From RGIG3009 sp964389495 (GTDB taxonomy: Bacteria; Bacillota; Clostridia; Oscillospirales; Acutalibacteraceae): a DNA stretch of 9,978 bases. Where the stretch lies: contig CAYMDU010000065.1 of the NCBI GenBank assembly GCA_964389495.1, positions 1-9,978 of the forward strand, read 5' to 3'. The notes below the pieces were generated by a model that saw only the letters and a list, made by a program, of their open reading frames with translations, did no database searches and was not told where the DNA came from. Below are positions 1-6,470 of this stretch, piece after piece; the stretch's first letter is position 1; each line of letters begins with the position of its first letter. A program made the position numbers and the translations under genes.

Positions 1-1091
1 AGTCGGTGGCGGCCGAAAAGGCGGTGGCGCCCGGCACCGCGGTGAAACTCACGGTGTCCCAAGGCGTTGCCACTGTGGCCGTGCCCAGTGTGGTGGGAAA
101 AAGCGAAGAGGCGGCCAAAAGCACGCTGAATGACAAGGGGTTAAAGGTGATTGTTGCTTATGAGAAAAGCAGTTCCGTTGCCGAAGGAACGGTTATCCGG
201 CAAAGCCCGTCAAGCGGCAATGCCAAAGTGGGGGATACCGTTACCGTCACAGTTTCCAGCGGCAAGCCGGCGGTTACGGTGACTTTGAACGCCGTTGGCG
301 GGCAGGTGGATGTTTCCACTCTCACCGTGCTGCACACCGGCACCTATGGCTCGTTGCCCACCCCCACCAGAGCGTATTATACTTTTAACGGTTGGTACAC
401 GCAAAGCAGCGGGGGTTCCCAAGTGACAAGCAGCACCACCGTTTCCAATACGAGCAATCACACCTTGTATGCTCATTGGACGGAAAATGAGTGGTCTGGT
501 TGGGTTGATGCCGATTCATCTATTCCAAGTGGTGCTAAAACAGTAGATACACGAACTGTTTATAGGTATAGAGATAAATCAACAACTTCGAATACAACTG
601 GAAGCACTCCATCAGGATACACCTATTCTCATAAAGAGGAAAATGGTGGATCATATTCATATGGTGATTGGTCATCATATACTACTACATATGCTGTTGA
701 AACTAGTAATCAAGAAGTAAGAACTAAGACCATGTATCATTATCAGCATTGGCATAAAGACAAACAAGTATATAGTTATGCTGTTTCTGGTTATACACAT
801 CATTGTGAGTGTTTGATTGATGCAAATCTATCAGGCAGACCTTCTTCTACGGGTAATGCGACAACATACGATGGTTATGGTTCGGAATGCGATATAAGTT
901 CTTCATATTCTTTTTGGTATAAGAAAACAGCAAAAACGGTATATAGTGTTCGTTCCAAAAAATGGAATCCTGCTTACATATACTATTATTACAAATGGGG
1001 TTCATGGAGTTCTTATTCGACAACTGTTTATACCTCATCCAGTGCCAGAGAGGTTGAATCCAAGCAGCAAATTAGATATCAAGAAAAATAG
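1..1091 (+). CDS. PASTA / InlB-repeat / WSxWS-repeat surface protein, C-terminal part (5' end outside window)
   Basis: The reading frame is open to the left edge, so the true start is upstream; the GTG at base 6 is only an internal valine codon. Numbering from that codon, residues 1-20 are the end of a PASTA domain and 21-86 a complete one (P-x-V-V-G near 27-31, then G-T-V-I-x-Q-S-P, ending V-T-V-S-S-G). Residues 90-160 resemble an InlB/Flg_new (Listeria-Bacteroides) repeat: Y-x-F-x-G-W-Y near 125-131 and L-Y-A-H-W near 154-158. Residues 161-361 carry three W-x-x-W/Y repeats with R-x-x-x-R/K and Y-R-Y ends. PASTA domains are known to bind muropeptides or beta-lactams and often sit on Stk/PrkC-type kinases, so an upstream kinase domain is possible but unseen. 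There is no LPXTG motif or C-terminal membrane segment. Base composition falls from about 60% GC (bases 61-120) to about 33% (541-600). Identification of the PASTA part is strong; the whole-protein role is unknown. Confidence 0.85.
   Translation, partial: SVAAEKAVAPGTAVKLTVSQGVATVAVPSVVGKSEEAAKSTLNDKGLKVIVAYEKSSSVAEGTVIRQSPSSGNAKVGDTVTVTVSSGKPAVTVTLNAVGGQVDVSTLTVLHTGTYGSLPTPTRAYYTFNGWYTQSSGGSQVTSSTTVSNTSNHTLYAHWTENEWSGWVDADSSIPSGAKTVDTRTVYRYRDKSTTSNTTGSTPSGYTYSHKEENGGSYSYGDWSSYTTTYAVETSNQEVRTKTMYHYQHWHKDKQVYSYAVSGYTHHCECLIDANLSGRPSSTGNATTYDGYGSECDISSSYSFWYKKTAKTVYSVRSKKWNPAYIYYYYKWGSWSSYSTTVYTSSSAREVESKQQIRYQEK
480..1088 (+). repeat. Three diverged W-x-x-W / R-x-R protein repeats in AT-rich DNA
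   Basis: Within the first gene, three units can be aligned by eye at residues 161-191, 219-251 and 330-361 (numbered from base 6). Each opens with a tryptophan pair or tryptophan/tyrosine pair (W163/W166, W222/Y225, W331/W334), continues through a Ser/Thr-rich stretch, and closes with a charged beta-like segment such as D-T-R-T-V-Y-R-Y-R or E-V-R-T-K-T-M-Y-H-Y. Between units two and three lies an H-H-C-E-C element (265-269) and a further Cys295. I recall similar units in clostridial surface and phage-like proteins but cannot name the family. The DNA is markedly more AT-rich than the PASTA part of the same gene. Confidence 0.6.
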
Positions 1092-1105
1092 AGGGCAGTA
1101 TATAA

Positions 1106-1129
1106 ATTTGCTTAAATTTAACAGCAAAT
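1106..1129. repeat. AT-rich inverted repeat between genes 1 and 2
   Basis: ATTTGC (1106-1111) and GCAAAT (1124-1129) are perfect inverted arms around a 12-nt loop that itself contains the palindrome TTAAATTTAA (1112-1121). No T-run follows, so it is a poor intrinsic terminator. It overlaps the candidate promoter described separately and could be an operator; it could also be chance in AT-rich DNA. Confidence 0.35.
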
Positions 1130-1136
1130 GTAATAA
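1108..1136 (+). promoter_or_regulatory. Weak candidate sigma-A promoter for the 1213-6129 operon
   Basis: TTGCTT (1108-1113) is followed after exactly 17 bases by TAATAA (1131-1136), with a TG just before the -10 hexamer. This lies in the 121-base gap before the second gene, the only sizeable gap upstream of the four-gene cluster. Both hexamers deviate from consensus and AT-rich DNA gives such matches easily. Confidence 0.3.
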
Positions 1137-1197
1137 ATCCCCTGCATATTTATCGAGATATGGCAGAACGGCATACGGCAAAGGTTGTTTTAAAATA

Positions 1198-1205
1198 AAG
1201 GAGGG
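1198..1205 (+). promoter_or_regulatory. Ribosome binding site that fixes the start of the 529-residue protein
   Basis: AAGGAGGG, a near-perfect match to the anti-Shine-Dalgarno sequence, sits 7 bases before the ATG at 1213. The same frame stays open leftward to about 946, inside the first gene, but that extension has no ribosome site, overlaps the W-repeat coding region and would put a long polar tail before the membrane segment. Confidence 0.85.
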
Positions 1206-1212
1206 ACTGTTG

Positions 1213-2802
1213 ATGAAACAGAAAAAGCGAAATTTCACGACTTTCTTCATTTGCCTGATCTCACTGCTTGCGATACTACCCAACATTTTGATTTGCACTT
1301 TGATTTGGCTGCCGGAATATCATTCTCGCTCCGTAACTGCCTCCTGTTCGGTTGTTGACCGTGTGGACAACGCCGATGCGAGTGAAATCAGCATAACCGA
1401 CAAGGTGGAAACAACAATTGTGTCCACCGGCCTCACCATTATCGGAATTTCCATTTCGGTTTGGGCCGGATTGCACATTATTCAGTTCTTGGAAAACAAA
1501 AAATACGAAAAGCTGTCGGATATGGTGAATGAGTATGCCGAAGAACGAAGAATCAGGAACCGAGAATCCTTTTTGAATTTGCTGAAAAACAAAAGTGATT
1601 TGCTGAATGTGTATTTGTACAATGAATGTTTGCAAATTCCTGCTGATGAGTATTCAAGTTTGGAGTATTTCCAAATGAATGAAATCGAACTGATTTTCGA
1701 CAGAGCATACACCTTGCATTATGCCCGCAGAAAATGGGACGCTGCCTTTATCCGGCAAGTTAAAGAACAAATTGCATATATGAAGAAGTTGGTGGCAAAA
1801 AACGCCAAAAAAGAAGAAACCTTTTTCATCCGGTATTTATATCTTCGTATTGCAGAATTTAATTTTTATCTGGGATACGAATGCGACAACGGTGATGACC
1901 AAGTGCATTGTTATTTGGAAACAATCGAGTACTACCTGAAAACATTCAAGGAGTTGAAAAAGCCGGAGGATGTTACGAGGCTTGGTTTCTGTATTAATAA
2001 CAATGTTATTTTTACAGCCTATATGCTGAATTCTCTTGGCGAAGCTTACAGCAAAATATTGCAAACCATGCCGAAAGCCATTGTTTCCGGGAATGAGGCA
2101 GATAGAAATTTCTTTTTACTATGCAAAAAGAAGTTTTCCGCTTACTACGATGCCTTGTTTACATTGATGAAATCCGGGAAAGCCGAGTATGGCAAAAAGA
2201 GATTCAAGCACTCGTGTGAAGGCATGGGAAACAAATTCCACGAAGCCTATTTTCGCAATTACGGGTGCGGGCTGGAACGGATTTGGAAAATAGAACAGGA
2301 TTGTCTTGATGACAAGGAACGCAAGGAACGATTGATTGAAATTTTTGAAAATTATAAGATGGCCATTGAAATTTGCATTGCCGATAACAAGATAGAAAAA
2401 AACGCCTTTTCGGTTTGGTTTTCGTTGTACCGCCGCTATATGAACAAGGTGCTTCAACTTGACCAAAATGCCAATGAGGAAAAATTGGACAAGAACGAAG
2501 TGTTTGAGCTAATTGGAAAATTTGTTGAAATCAGCGAAAAATACGCCGAGTATCTCCTTTTGGCCATGCCCGATAATTTGCTGTTTATCAAACATTTTGC
2601 CTTTGTTCAGCAAGACATATATTGGCTGTATCACGAAAGAAAAGAGTATAGCCGCTGCGCCAAGGCGTTTGGAAAATTACAGGAACTGTTGCCGATTTTG
2701 AATGTCTTATATGCAAGCGAAGACGGGAAAGACGATTATATCAAGCAAATATTCCTTCGGTGGGAGAAAATTGAAAATTGTGAAAAAGGCAAACCGGTTT
2801 GA
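1213..2802 (+). CDS. Two-membrane-segment protein with large helical (TPR-like) cytoplasmic region
   Basis: I do not recognise this 529-residue protein. The start at 1213 gives a classic K/R-rich head (MKQKKR) followed by a hydrophobic segment at about residues 8-33. A short polar loop of about 34-66 with one Cys45 would be outside, and a second hydrophobic segment spans about 68-93. The remaining 436 residues are rich in Lys, Glu, Leu, Tyr and aromatic-spaced helices, with many Y-L, F-x-x-A and L-Y patterns like helical-repeat (TPR-type) scaffolds, and no catalytic motif I can name. By the positive-inside rule the large part should be cytosolic, which suits a docking or regulatory partner rather than an enzyme. 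It is first in a run of four co-directional genes with gaps of 73, 43 and 28 bases. One sampled line (1501-1560) is about 42% GC. The coding call is firm; any function is unknown, and the TPR likeness is a visual impression. Confidence 0.85.
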   Translation: MKQKKRNFTTFFICLISLLAILPNILICTLIWLPEYHSRSVTASCSVVDRVDNADASEISITDKVETTIVSTGLTIIGISISVWAGLHIIQFLENKKYEKLSDMVNEYAEERRIRNRESFLNLLKNKSDLLNVYLYNECLQIPADEYSSLEYFQMNEIELIFDRAYTLHYARRKWDAAFIRQVKEQIAYMKKLVAKNAKKEETFFIRYLYLRIAEFNFYLGYECDNGDDQVHCYLETIEYYLKTFKELKKPEDVTRLGFCINNNVIFTAYMLNSLGEAYSKILQTMPKAIVSGNEADRNFFLLCKKKFSAYYDALFTLMKSGKAEYGKKRFKHSCEGMGNKFHEAYFRNYGCGLERIWKIEQDCLDDKERKERLIEIFENYKMAIEICIADNKIEKNAFSVWFSLYRRYMNKVLQLDQNANEEKLDKNEVFELIGKFVEISEKYAEYLLLAMPDNLLFIKHFAFVQQDIYWLYHERKEYSRCAKAFGKLQELLPILNVLYASEDGKDDYIKQIFLRWEKIENCEKGKPV

Positions 2803-2875
2803 ATCATGACAGAATGGGGGAAACAATTCAACAGGAACAGAAAAGATTGCAATAGTAACAGGAGGGGACAATCTT

Positions 2876-3541
2876 ATGCGCATTAGAACGGGAATCATAG
2901 AAATGACGGCTGTTTTCAGGAGAAACGGGTTCATCAAATACACCTGCTCACACTGCGGTGCGGAAGAAGGGCTGGTGTATACCATGACGAATACGCAAAC
3001 CGCCTATTATCACGAGTTGGGCGGGGAAGACGCCAAGCAAAGTGCCAAAGTAAAAGCGGCGTTTCAGGCCATGGAAGAGCTGAACAAAGCCGAGAGCGAA
3101 ATGGCGGAGTCTGTGAACATCCGCCGTGATTACGAAAAGGTGACACAAGCGGTGATTTGCTCCCGGTGCGGAGAAAAGCAAGTTTGGTCGGGTATTCCTT
3201 GTGAATGGAAAGCGGTGAAGTTTTTTAGGTTGTGGATTGTCGGGTTGGTCTTTTCTGCGATTGCGGGTGTGGCCATGCTTATAAGCCAAGGGGTTCCGGC
3301 CATGATTCCGTGGTTGCTCATTTTGGTGGGCCTTCCGTTTGTTCGCAAGAGCAAACGGAAAAAAGCGTTGAAACAAATACAAAACTCCCGGTTTGAACCG
3401 CCGGTTTATTATACCGAATCCGACATGGCGGAATGGAAAGAGAAATTGTCCGAACAAGAAAAAACCGTATATTGTGCCGACTGCGGGCAGAAATTCCAAG
3501 AAGAGTTCGGTGTGTGCCCTCGGTGCGGTAAAAGCATTTAG
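2876..3541 (+). CDS. Zinc-ribbon membrane protein, 221 residues
   Basis: The ATG at 2876 follows GGAGGGG (2861-2867) by 8 bases. Cysteine pairs C24-x2-C27 and C95-x2-C98 look like one zinc-binding site whose two knuckles are separated by a 67-residue, Glu/Ala/Lys-rich, probably helical insertion. A further C109 follows. Residues about 116-156 are hydrophobic and read as two membrane segments joined by a tight turn (Q-G-V-P near 138-141), then a basic stretch R-K-S-K-R-K-K (157-163). The tail 199-221 is a complete second ribbon, C200-x2-C203 and C214-x2-C217, with the G-Q-K-F...F-G-V-C-P-R-C-G pattern. Both ribbons would then face the cytosol. Such ribbons usually mediate protein contacts or fold small heads; no enzyme motif is seen. 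The tail resembles the second ribbon of the gene at 4804, suggesting related partners. Family unnamed. Confidence 0.85.
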   Translation: MRIRTGIIEMTAVFRRNGFIKYTCSHCGAEEGLVYTMTNTQTAYYHELGGEDAKQSAKVKAAFQAMEELNKAESEMAESVNIRRDYEKVTQAVICSRCGEKQVWSGIPCEWKAVKFFRLWIVGLVFSAIAGVAMLISQGVPAMIPWLLILVGLPFVRKSKRKKALKQIQNSRFEPPVYYTESDMAEWKEKLSEQEKTVYCADCGQKFQEEFGVCPRCGKSI

Positions 3542-3570
3542 CAAAAATAAGATTTTGTGTAGGAAGATTT

Positions 3571-3576
3571 AAGGAG
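3571..3576 (+). promoter_or_regulatory. Ribosome binding site that selects GTG 3585 for the lipoprotein
   Basis: AAGGAG at 3571-3576 is 8 bases before the GTG at 3585. An in-frame GTG at 3576 overlaps this site and so cannot use it. The 3585 start gives a clean signal peptide beginning with M-K-K. Confidence 0.8.
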
Positions 3577-3584
3577 TGGATGTT

Positions 3585-4775
3585 GTGAAAAAGGTAGTAG
3601 CCATTTTATTGACAGTTGTTTTTTGCTTTTGTATAACCGCTTGCGGCGATGTAATCGATGACGATGAAATCAATGAAGAAAAAACAAAAAGCAGTTCAAC
3701 TTCTGAGAATGATGTTGTATATGATACCGGAATTGCTTTATCGGACAATTTGGATGATTTCACATTCAAAATGAATAATACCGTTTACAAATTACCTATG
3801 GGAATAGAAGCGTTTACAAAAACCGGTTGGAGTTTTCCCGAATATTTTGATGAGTATGACAAGGAGATCGATTCCGACCGCAAAGAATCCGGATATTTAA
3901 TAAACGGTGAGAATAAGGTGCGTGTTGAAATTTTTAATATGTCGGGGAATCGGAAACAGCTGAAAGAATGTCCGATCGGCCGCATGGAATATGATTTTTC
4001 CGGCGATTTGCAGTTCTATATAGCGGGGGATTTTTTGCTGAACGGAAAAACCTTTGCCGAAGTAAAGGAAAAATTGGGCGAACCCACTTCGCAGGATAAT
4101 TATGGCGTGGAAATAAACGCTGTTTATGAAAAAACCGGTTCGGAATGGATATATGAACGGTATACTTTTTCTTTTGATGCAGAAACAGAAAAAATAACCG
4201 GCATAAACATGGTGAATTTTGTTGCAACGGAGAATTCGGTGAATGACAGTTCGGATACGGCCTATTTATCCAACTATAAAGCCCCAACTTTGTTAGGTGA
4301 GGACCCTGCCAGTTTTACGGTATCGATTATGGGGGATTTATATACACTTCCCGCACCCGTGAGCGAATTTAGTAAGAATGGTTGGGAAATAATCGAAAGC
4401 AGCGATGTCGGTGCAGGAACCTATGTGGACGAAGGTATTACGATGAGGAAAAACGGTGTAACTGCCAAATTCGGTGTTTATAATTTTTCCTCGCTTCAAG
4501 TGGATGCAAAGGATGCAACCGTTTTCGAAGTGAACACCGACGAGCACGAGTTTAAAGATATTGATTTGATTCTGCCGGGCAATATCAAAATCGGAACAAC
4601 CAAGGCGGATGTGGAAAAGGTGCTGGGAAGCTCTAACGATTTTAGCAAAGAAGAAACAGCAGTGAGTACCGATTATCTTTTAAATAGCAGAGAACGATAT
4701 ATTCATATTTGGCTTTCGGAAGAAGAGGTGGTATCAAGTATAACAATTATACACAGAGAGTGTTTGTATAAATAG
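3585..4775 (+). CDS. Lipoprotein with two copies of a BamE/SmpA-like motif domain
   Basis: Starting at GTG 3585 the product is 396 residues. It opens with M-K-K, a hydrophobic core, and a lipobox-like I-T-A-C with the lipidated cysteine at position 20. A polar Asp/Glu/Ser linker follows (about 21-50), so the protein should be tethered to the outer face of the membrane. The body is an internal duplication: about 57-212 and about 243-391. Both copies run F-T/S-x-x-x-x-Y-x-L-P, then F-x-K-x-G-W, then a beta-rich stretch, then a G-x-T/F-x-x-V-x-x-x-L-G signature (152-167, L-N-G-K-T-F-A-E-V-K-E-K-L-G; 334-348, I-K-I-G-T-T-K-A-D-V-E-K-V-L-G). That signature resembles the BamE/SmpA-OmlA style found in many small lipoproteins; homology is not shown. 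It lies between two zinc-ribbon membrane proteins, suggesting an outside partner of a membrane complex. Ligand unknown. Confidence 0.85.
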   Translation: MKKVVAILLTVVFCFCITACGDVIDDDEINEEKTKSSSTSENDVVYDTGIALSDNLDDFTFKMNNTVYKLPMGIEAFTKTGWSFPEYFDEYDKEIDSDRKESGYLINGENKVRVEIFNMSGNRKQLKECPIGRMEYDFSGDLQFYIAGDFLLNGKTFAEVKEKLGEPTSQDNYGVEINAVYEKTGSEWIYERYTFSFDAETEKITGINMVNFVATENSVNDSSDTAYLSNYKAPTLLGEDPASFTVSIMGDLYTLPAPVSEFSKNGWEIIESSDVGAGTYVDEGITMRKNGVTAKFGVYNFSSLQVDAKDATVFEVNTDEHEFKDIDLILPGNIKIGTTKADVEKVLGSSNDFSKEETAVSTDYLLNSRERYIHIWLSEEEVVSSITIIHRECLYK

Positions 4776-4803
4776 AAATTCGTTTGTTTTTAGGAGGAAG
4801 AGT

Positions 4804-6129
4804 ATGATTTGCAAAAATTGCGGTGCGGAGTTGCCAAACGGCAAGATCGTTTGTGAGCAATGCGGAGCCGAAGCCGAAAACCGGGAAAAAGAAGCGGTGA
4901 AGTGCAACGGCTGCGGCAAATTTTTTAACAAAGAATTCGGAATGTGTCCTTTTTGCGGAGTCGAGCCGACAAACGAGGAGGTTGAAACGGCGGACGAAAA
5001 GGCGGTTCCCGCGGCAACCGAGGCGGAACTCCCGGCGGTGAAAGGACCCGGCGAAGGCGGGGTTGCCCTGTGCCCTCAAAGCGCTTCCGAGGGAAAGGAT
5101 GAGTTGGTTTCGAACAAACTGCAAAGTACCTATAACACCGCCTATGGCAGCTTTCCAAGCACAAAAACCGCCCGACCGAAAAAGACGGGGATACTGCTTG
5201 CCGTTGGCGCGATGGTGGCGGTTTTCGTTGCGGTGCTTCTTCTATTCAACGGCTCGTTGAATACAGAAAAGGGTGTTCCCACCAAACAATTCGAAGCGGA
5301 TATAGCCGAACTTTCCTATGTGAAAACCGGCATATTCAAGTATTACACCGGCGGGGAGTATATGCTCAACGAAATCACGGTGGACAAACGCCAAACCAAT
5401 GTGGAAGAGAAAAACGACATCATCTATTGCCGTGTGGATATTTCCAACGAATGGTATGATGTGAACCTGTATGTGAAATTAACCTATAATTTATACAACG
5501 GCGATAACTGGGTGCTGGACGAAGACGAATACATCAGCGAGGAGTGTACATCCAGACCGTTACAGTGCGTGAGCATGTCGGAATTTCCCGAAAAGCTTAG
5601 TTTTGATATTCCTAATCCGCAGGATAAGTACGATTGCCAACACGGAATAGGGAAGGAAAACATCCACTATATCAGCGATGATAATTTAATGCCCTGTGAG
5701 GTGGAGTCCTACACTTATAAGCAAACCTCCTATTATAAAATAGTATCCTTCGAGGAAGTATTCGGCGCCGATATTTATGTGGATTATTATTTCCACCCCC
5801 AAAAGGGATGGGAACCGATAACGCGCGACTATTTTGTTGAAAATTATAAGATTCAAAATGCGTATTTGTTAAAACCCGATTTGATTTTCGGCAATTATGA
5901 ACGAGCAGGGTACGAGTATCAATTTCTTCGATTCTATAATTACAACGCAACCGGAAATAAGGTCGATTATACATATACCGACAAAAGTGGCCAAAGTCAC
6001 AGCGGAACGGGAACATTTAATATTTACAGCATGACTGTGAGCAGTGAGGAATATACATTCCATTATTCAATCACAGGTGAATGGTGGCGCCTTGGAGAAG
6101 AATACGGAGTATTCAGAAAACAGGAGTAG
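4804..6129 (+). CDS. Zinc-ribbon, single-membrane-segment protein with large outer domain (TcaA-like layout)
   Basis: The ATG at 4804 follows AGGAGG (4792-4797) by 6 bases. The 441-residue product begins with two zinc ribbons: C3-x2-C6 with C17-x2-C20, and C34-x2-C37 with C48-x2-C51. An acidic, Ala/Glu/Pro-rich linker (about 55-125) leads to R-P-K-K at 124-127 and one hydrophobic segment at about 129-148. Residues 150-441 would lie outside: an alpha/beta stretch at about 155-245 containing Y-x-L-Y-N-G-D-N-W-V-L-D, a middle part to about 350 with G-W-E-P, and a Tyr-rich, beta-barrel-like C-terminus (about 360-441). The ribbon-linker-membrane-outer-domain layout is that of TcaA of staphylococci and many clostridial paralogues, in which the outer part is thought to sense or modify envelope processes. 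I claim only the layout, not homology. It is the last gene of the cluster, 28 bases after the lipoprotein, so co-expression is likely. Confidence 0.87.
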   Translation: MICKNCGAELPNGKIVCEQCGAEAENREKEAVKCNGCGKFFNKEFGMCPFCGVEPTNEEVETADEKAVPAATEAELPAVKGPGEGGVALCPQSASEGKDELVSNKLQSTYNTAYGSFPSTKTARPKKTGILLAVGAMVAVFVAVLLLFNGSLNTEKGVPTKQFEADIAELSYVKTGIFKYYTGGEYMLNEITVDKRQTNVEEKNDIIYCRVDISNEWYDVNLYVKLTYNLYNGDNWVLDEDEYISEECTSRPLQCVSMSEFPEKLSFDIPNPQDKYDCQHGIGKENIHYISDDNLMPCEVESYTYKQTSYYKIVSFEEVFGADIYVDYYFHPQKGWEPITRDYFVENYKIQNAYLLKPDLIFGNYERAGYEYQFLRFYNYNATGNKVDYTYTDKSGQSHSGTGTFNIYSMTVSSEEYTFHYSITGEWWRLGEEYGVFRKQE

Positions 6130-6277
6130 CAAAGCCCGCGCTTTCCGTGTGAATGGGATCGGTCAATTCGGTTTGCAAGGCACAAAGAAGTTGTTTGCCG
6201 TGACAACCGCCGAAAGGCCTTGCTTTGCCGTCTTCACAACACCCGCCAAATTTAATTCGGTTTTTTTCAAAAAACTA
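6130..6277. other. Gene-free stretch after the operon: small hairpin, direct repeats, T-run
   Basis: I see no gene here. Directly after the stop codon, AAAGC (6131-6135) and GCTTT (6140-6144) form a 5-bp hairpin with a 4-base loop but no T-tail. GCAAGGC (6175-6181) and GCCTTGC (6217-6223) are longer-spaced inverted arms. AATTCGGTTT occurs twice (6165-6174 and 6254-6263) and TTTGCCGT twice (6194-6201 and 6224-6231). A run of seven T at 6261-6267 follows an imperfect CC...GG stem (6246-6260), which may be a weak terminator of the upstream operon. Confidence 0.4.
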
Positions 6278-6306
6278 TTGCATTTTTGCAAATGAGGCAG
6301 TATAAT
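6278..6306 (+). promoter_or_regulatory. Strong sigma-A-type promoter for the large secreted protein
   Basis: TTGCAT at 6278-6283 is separated by exactly 17 bases from a perfect TATAAT at 6301-6306. Transcription would start near 6313 and leave an untranslated leader of about 245 nt before the ATG at 6559. The position in the only large gap of the window, upstream of a long gene, fits well. Confidence 0.7.
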
Positions 6307-6318
6307 ACTGAGTGAAAA

Positions 6319-6334
6319 GGTGTCATTTGGCACC
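6319..6334 (+). other. Small hairpin at the start of the leader RNA
   Basis: GGTGTC / GGCACC arms form a 6-bp stem (one G-U pair) with a 4-base loop ATTT. It begins a few bases after the predicted transcription start and may protect the 5' end; it could be fortuitous. Confidence 0.35.
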
Positions 6335-6371
6335 AAACAGTACGAATGGCAGATGTTGGCCATCGGGTTGC

Positions 6372-6460
6372 AGCGCACTTTCTCGCAATGGGGTACCCCA
6401 TTGGAGGGATGCGCGCATCCCTCCAATTCCTTTTATTGGGGAACTGCGAGGGTGTGCGCT
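6372..6460. repeat. 89-nt nested imperfect palindrome (structured leader or MITE/REP-like element)
   Basis: Reading inward, AGCGCAC (6372-6378) pairs with GTGCGCT (6454-6460); one mismatch and two G-U pairs follow. CTCGCA (6382-6387) then pairs with TGCGAG (6445-6450), and CCCCA (6396-6400) with TGGGG (6437-6441). The apex is a perfect 28-base palindrome, 6400-6427, whose half is ATTGGAGGGATGCG. A second perfect palindrome of 18 bases, 6386-6403, centred on GGTACC, overlaps the left side and offers an alternative fold. All of it lies inside the predicted leader, between the promoter and the gene at 6559. Either it is a structured RNA or a small mobile palindromic element inserted there; no flanking target duplication is evident. 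Confidence 0.7.
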
Positions 6461-6470
6461 TCTTTCCGGT

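Noticed and set aside
946..1212. Upstream extension of the 529-residue protein into the first gene
   Set aside because: The open frame continues left, but this part has no ribosome site and overlaps the W-repeat coding sequence in another frame. The ATG at 1213 has an excellent ribosome site and starts a typical membrane-protein N-terminus.
2948..3544. Reverse-strand open frame of 198 codons opposite the zinc-ribbon gene
   Set aside because: The forward frame has paired C-x2-C motifs, membrane segments and a good ribosome site; the reverse product has no motif and no ribosome site evident.
6372..6460. CRISPR array or origin of replication
   Set aside because: There is one nested palindrome with no regularly spaced direct repeats, spacers, iterons or DnaA-box clusters.
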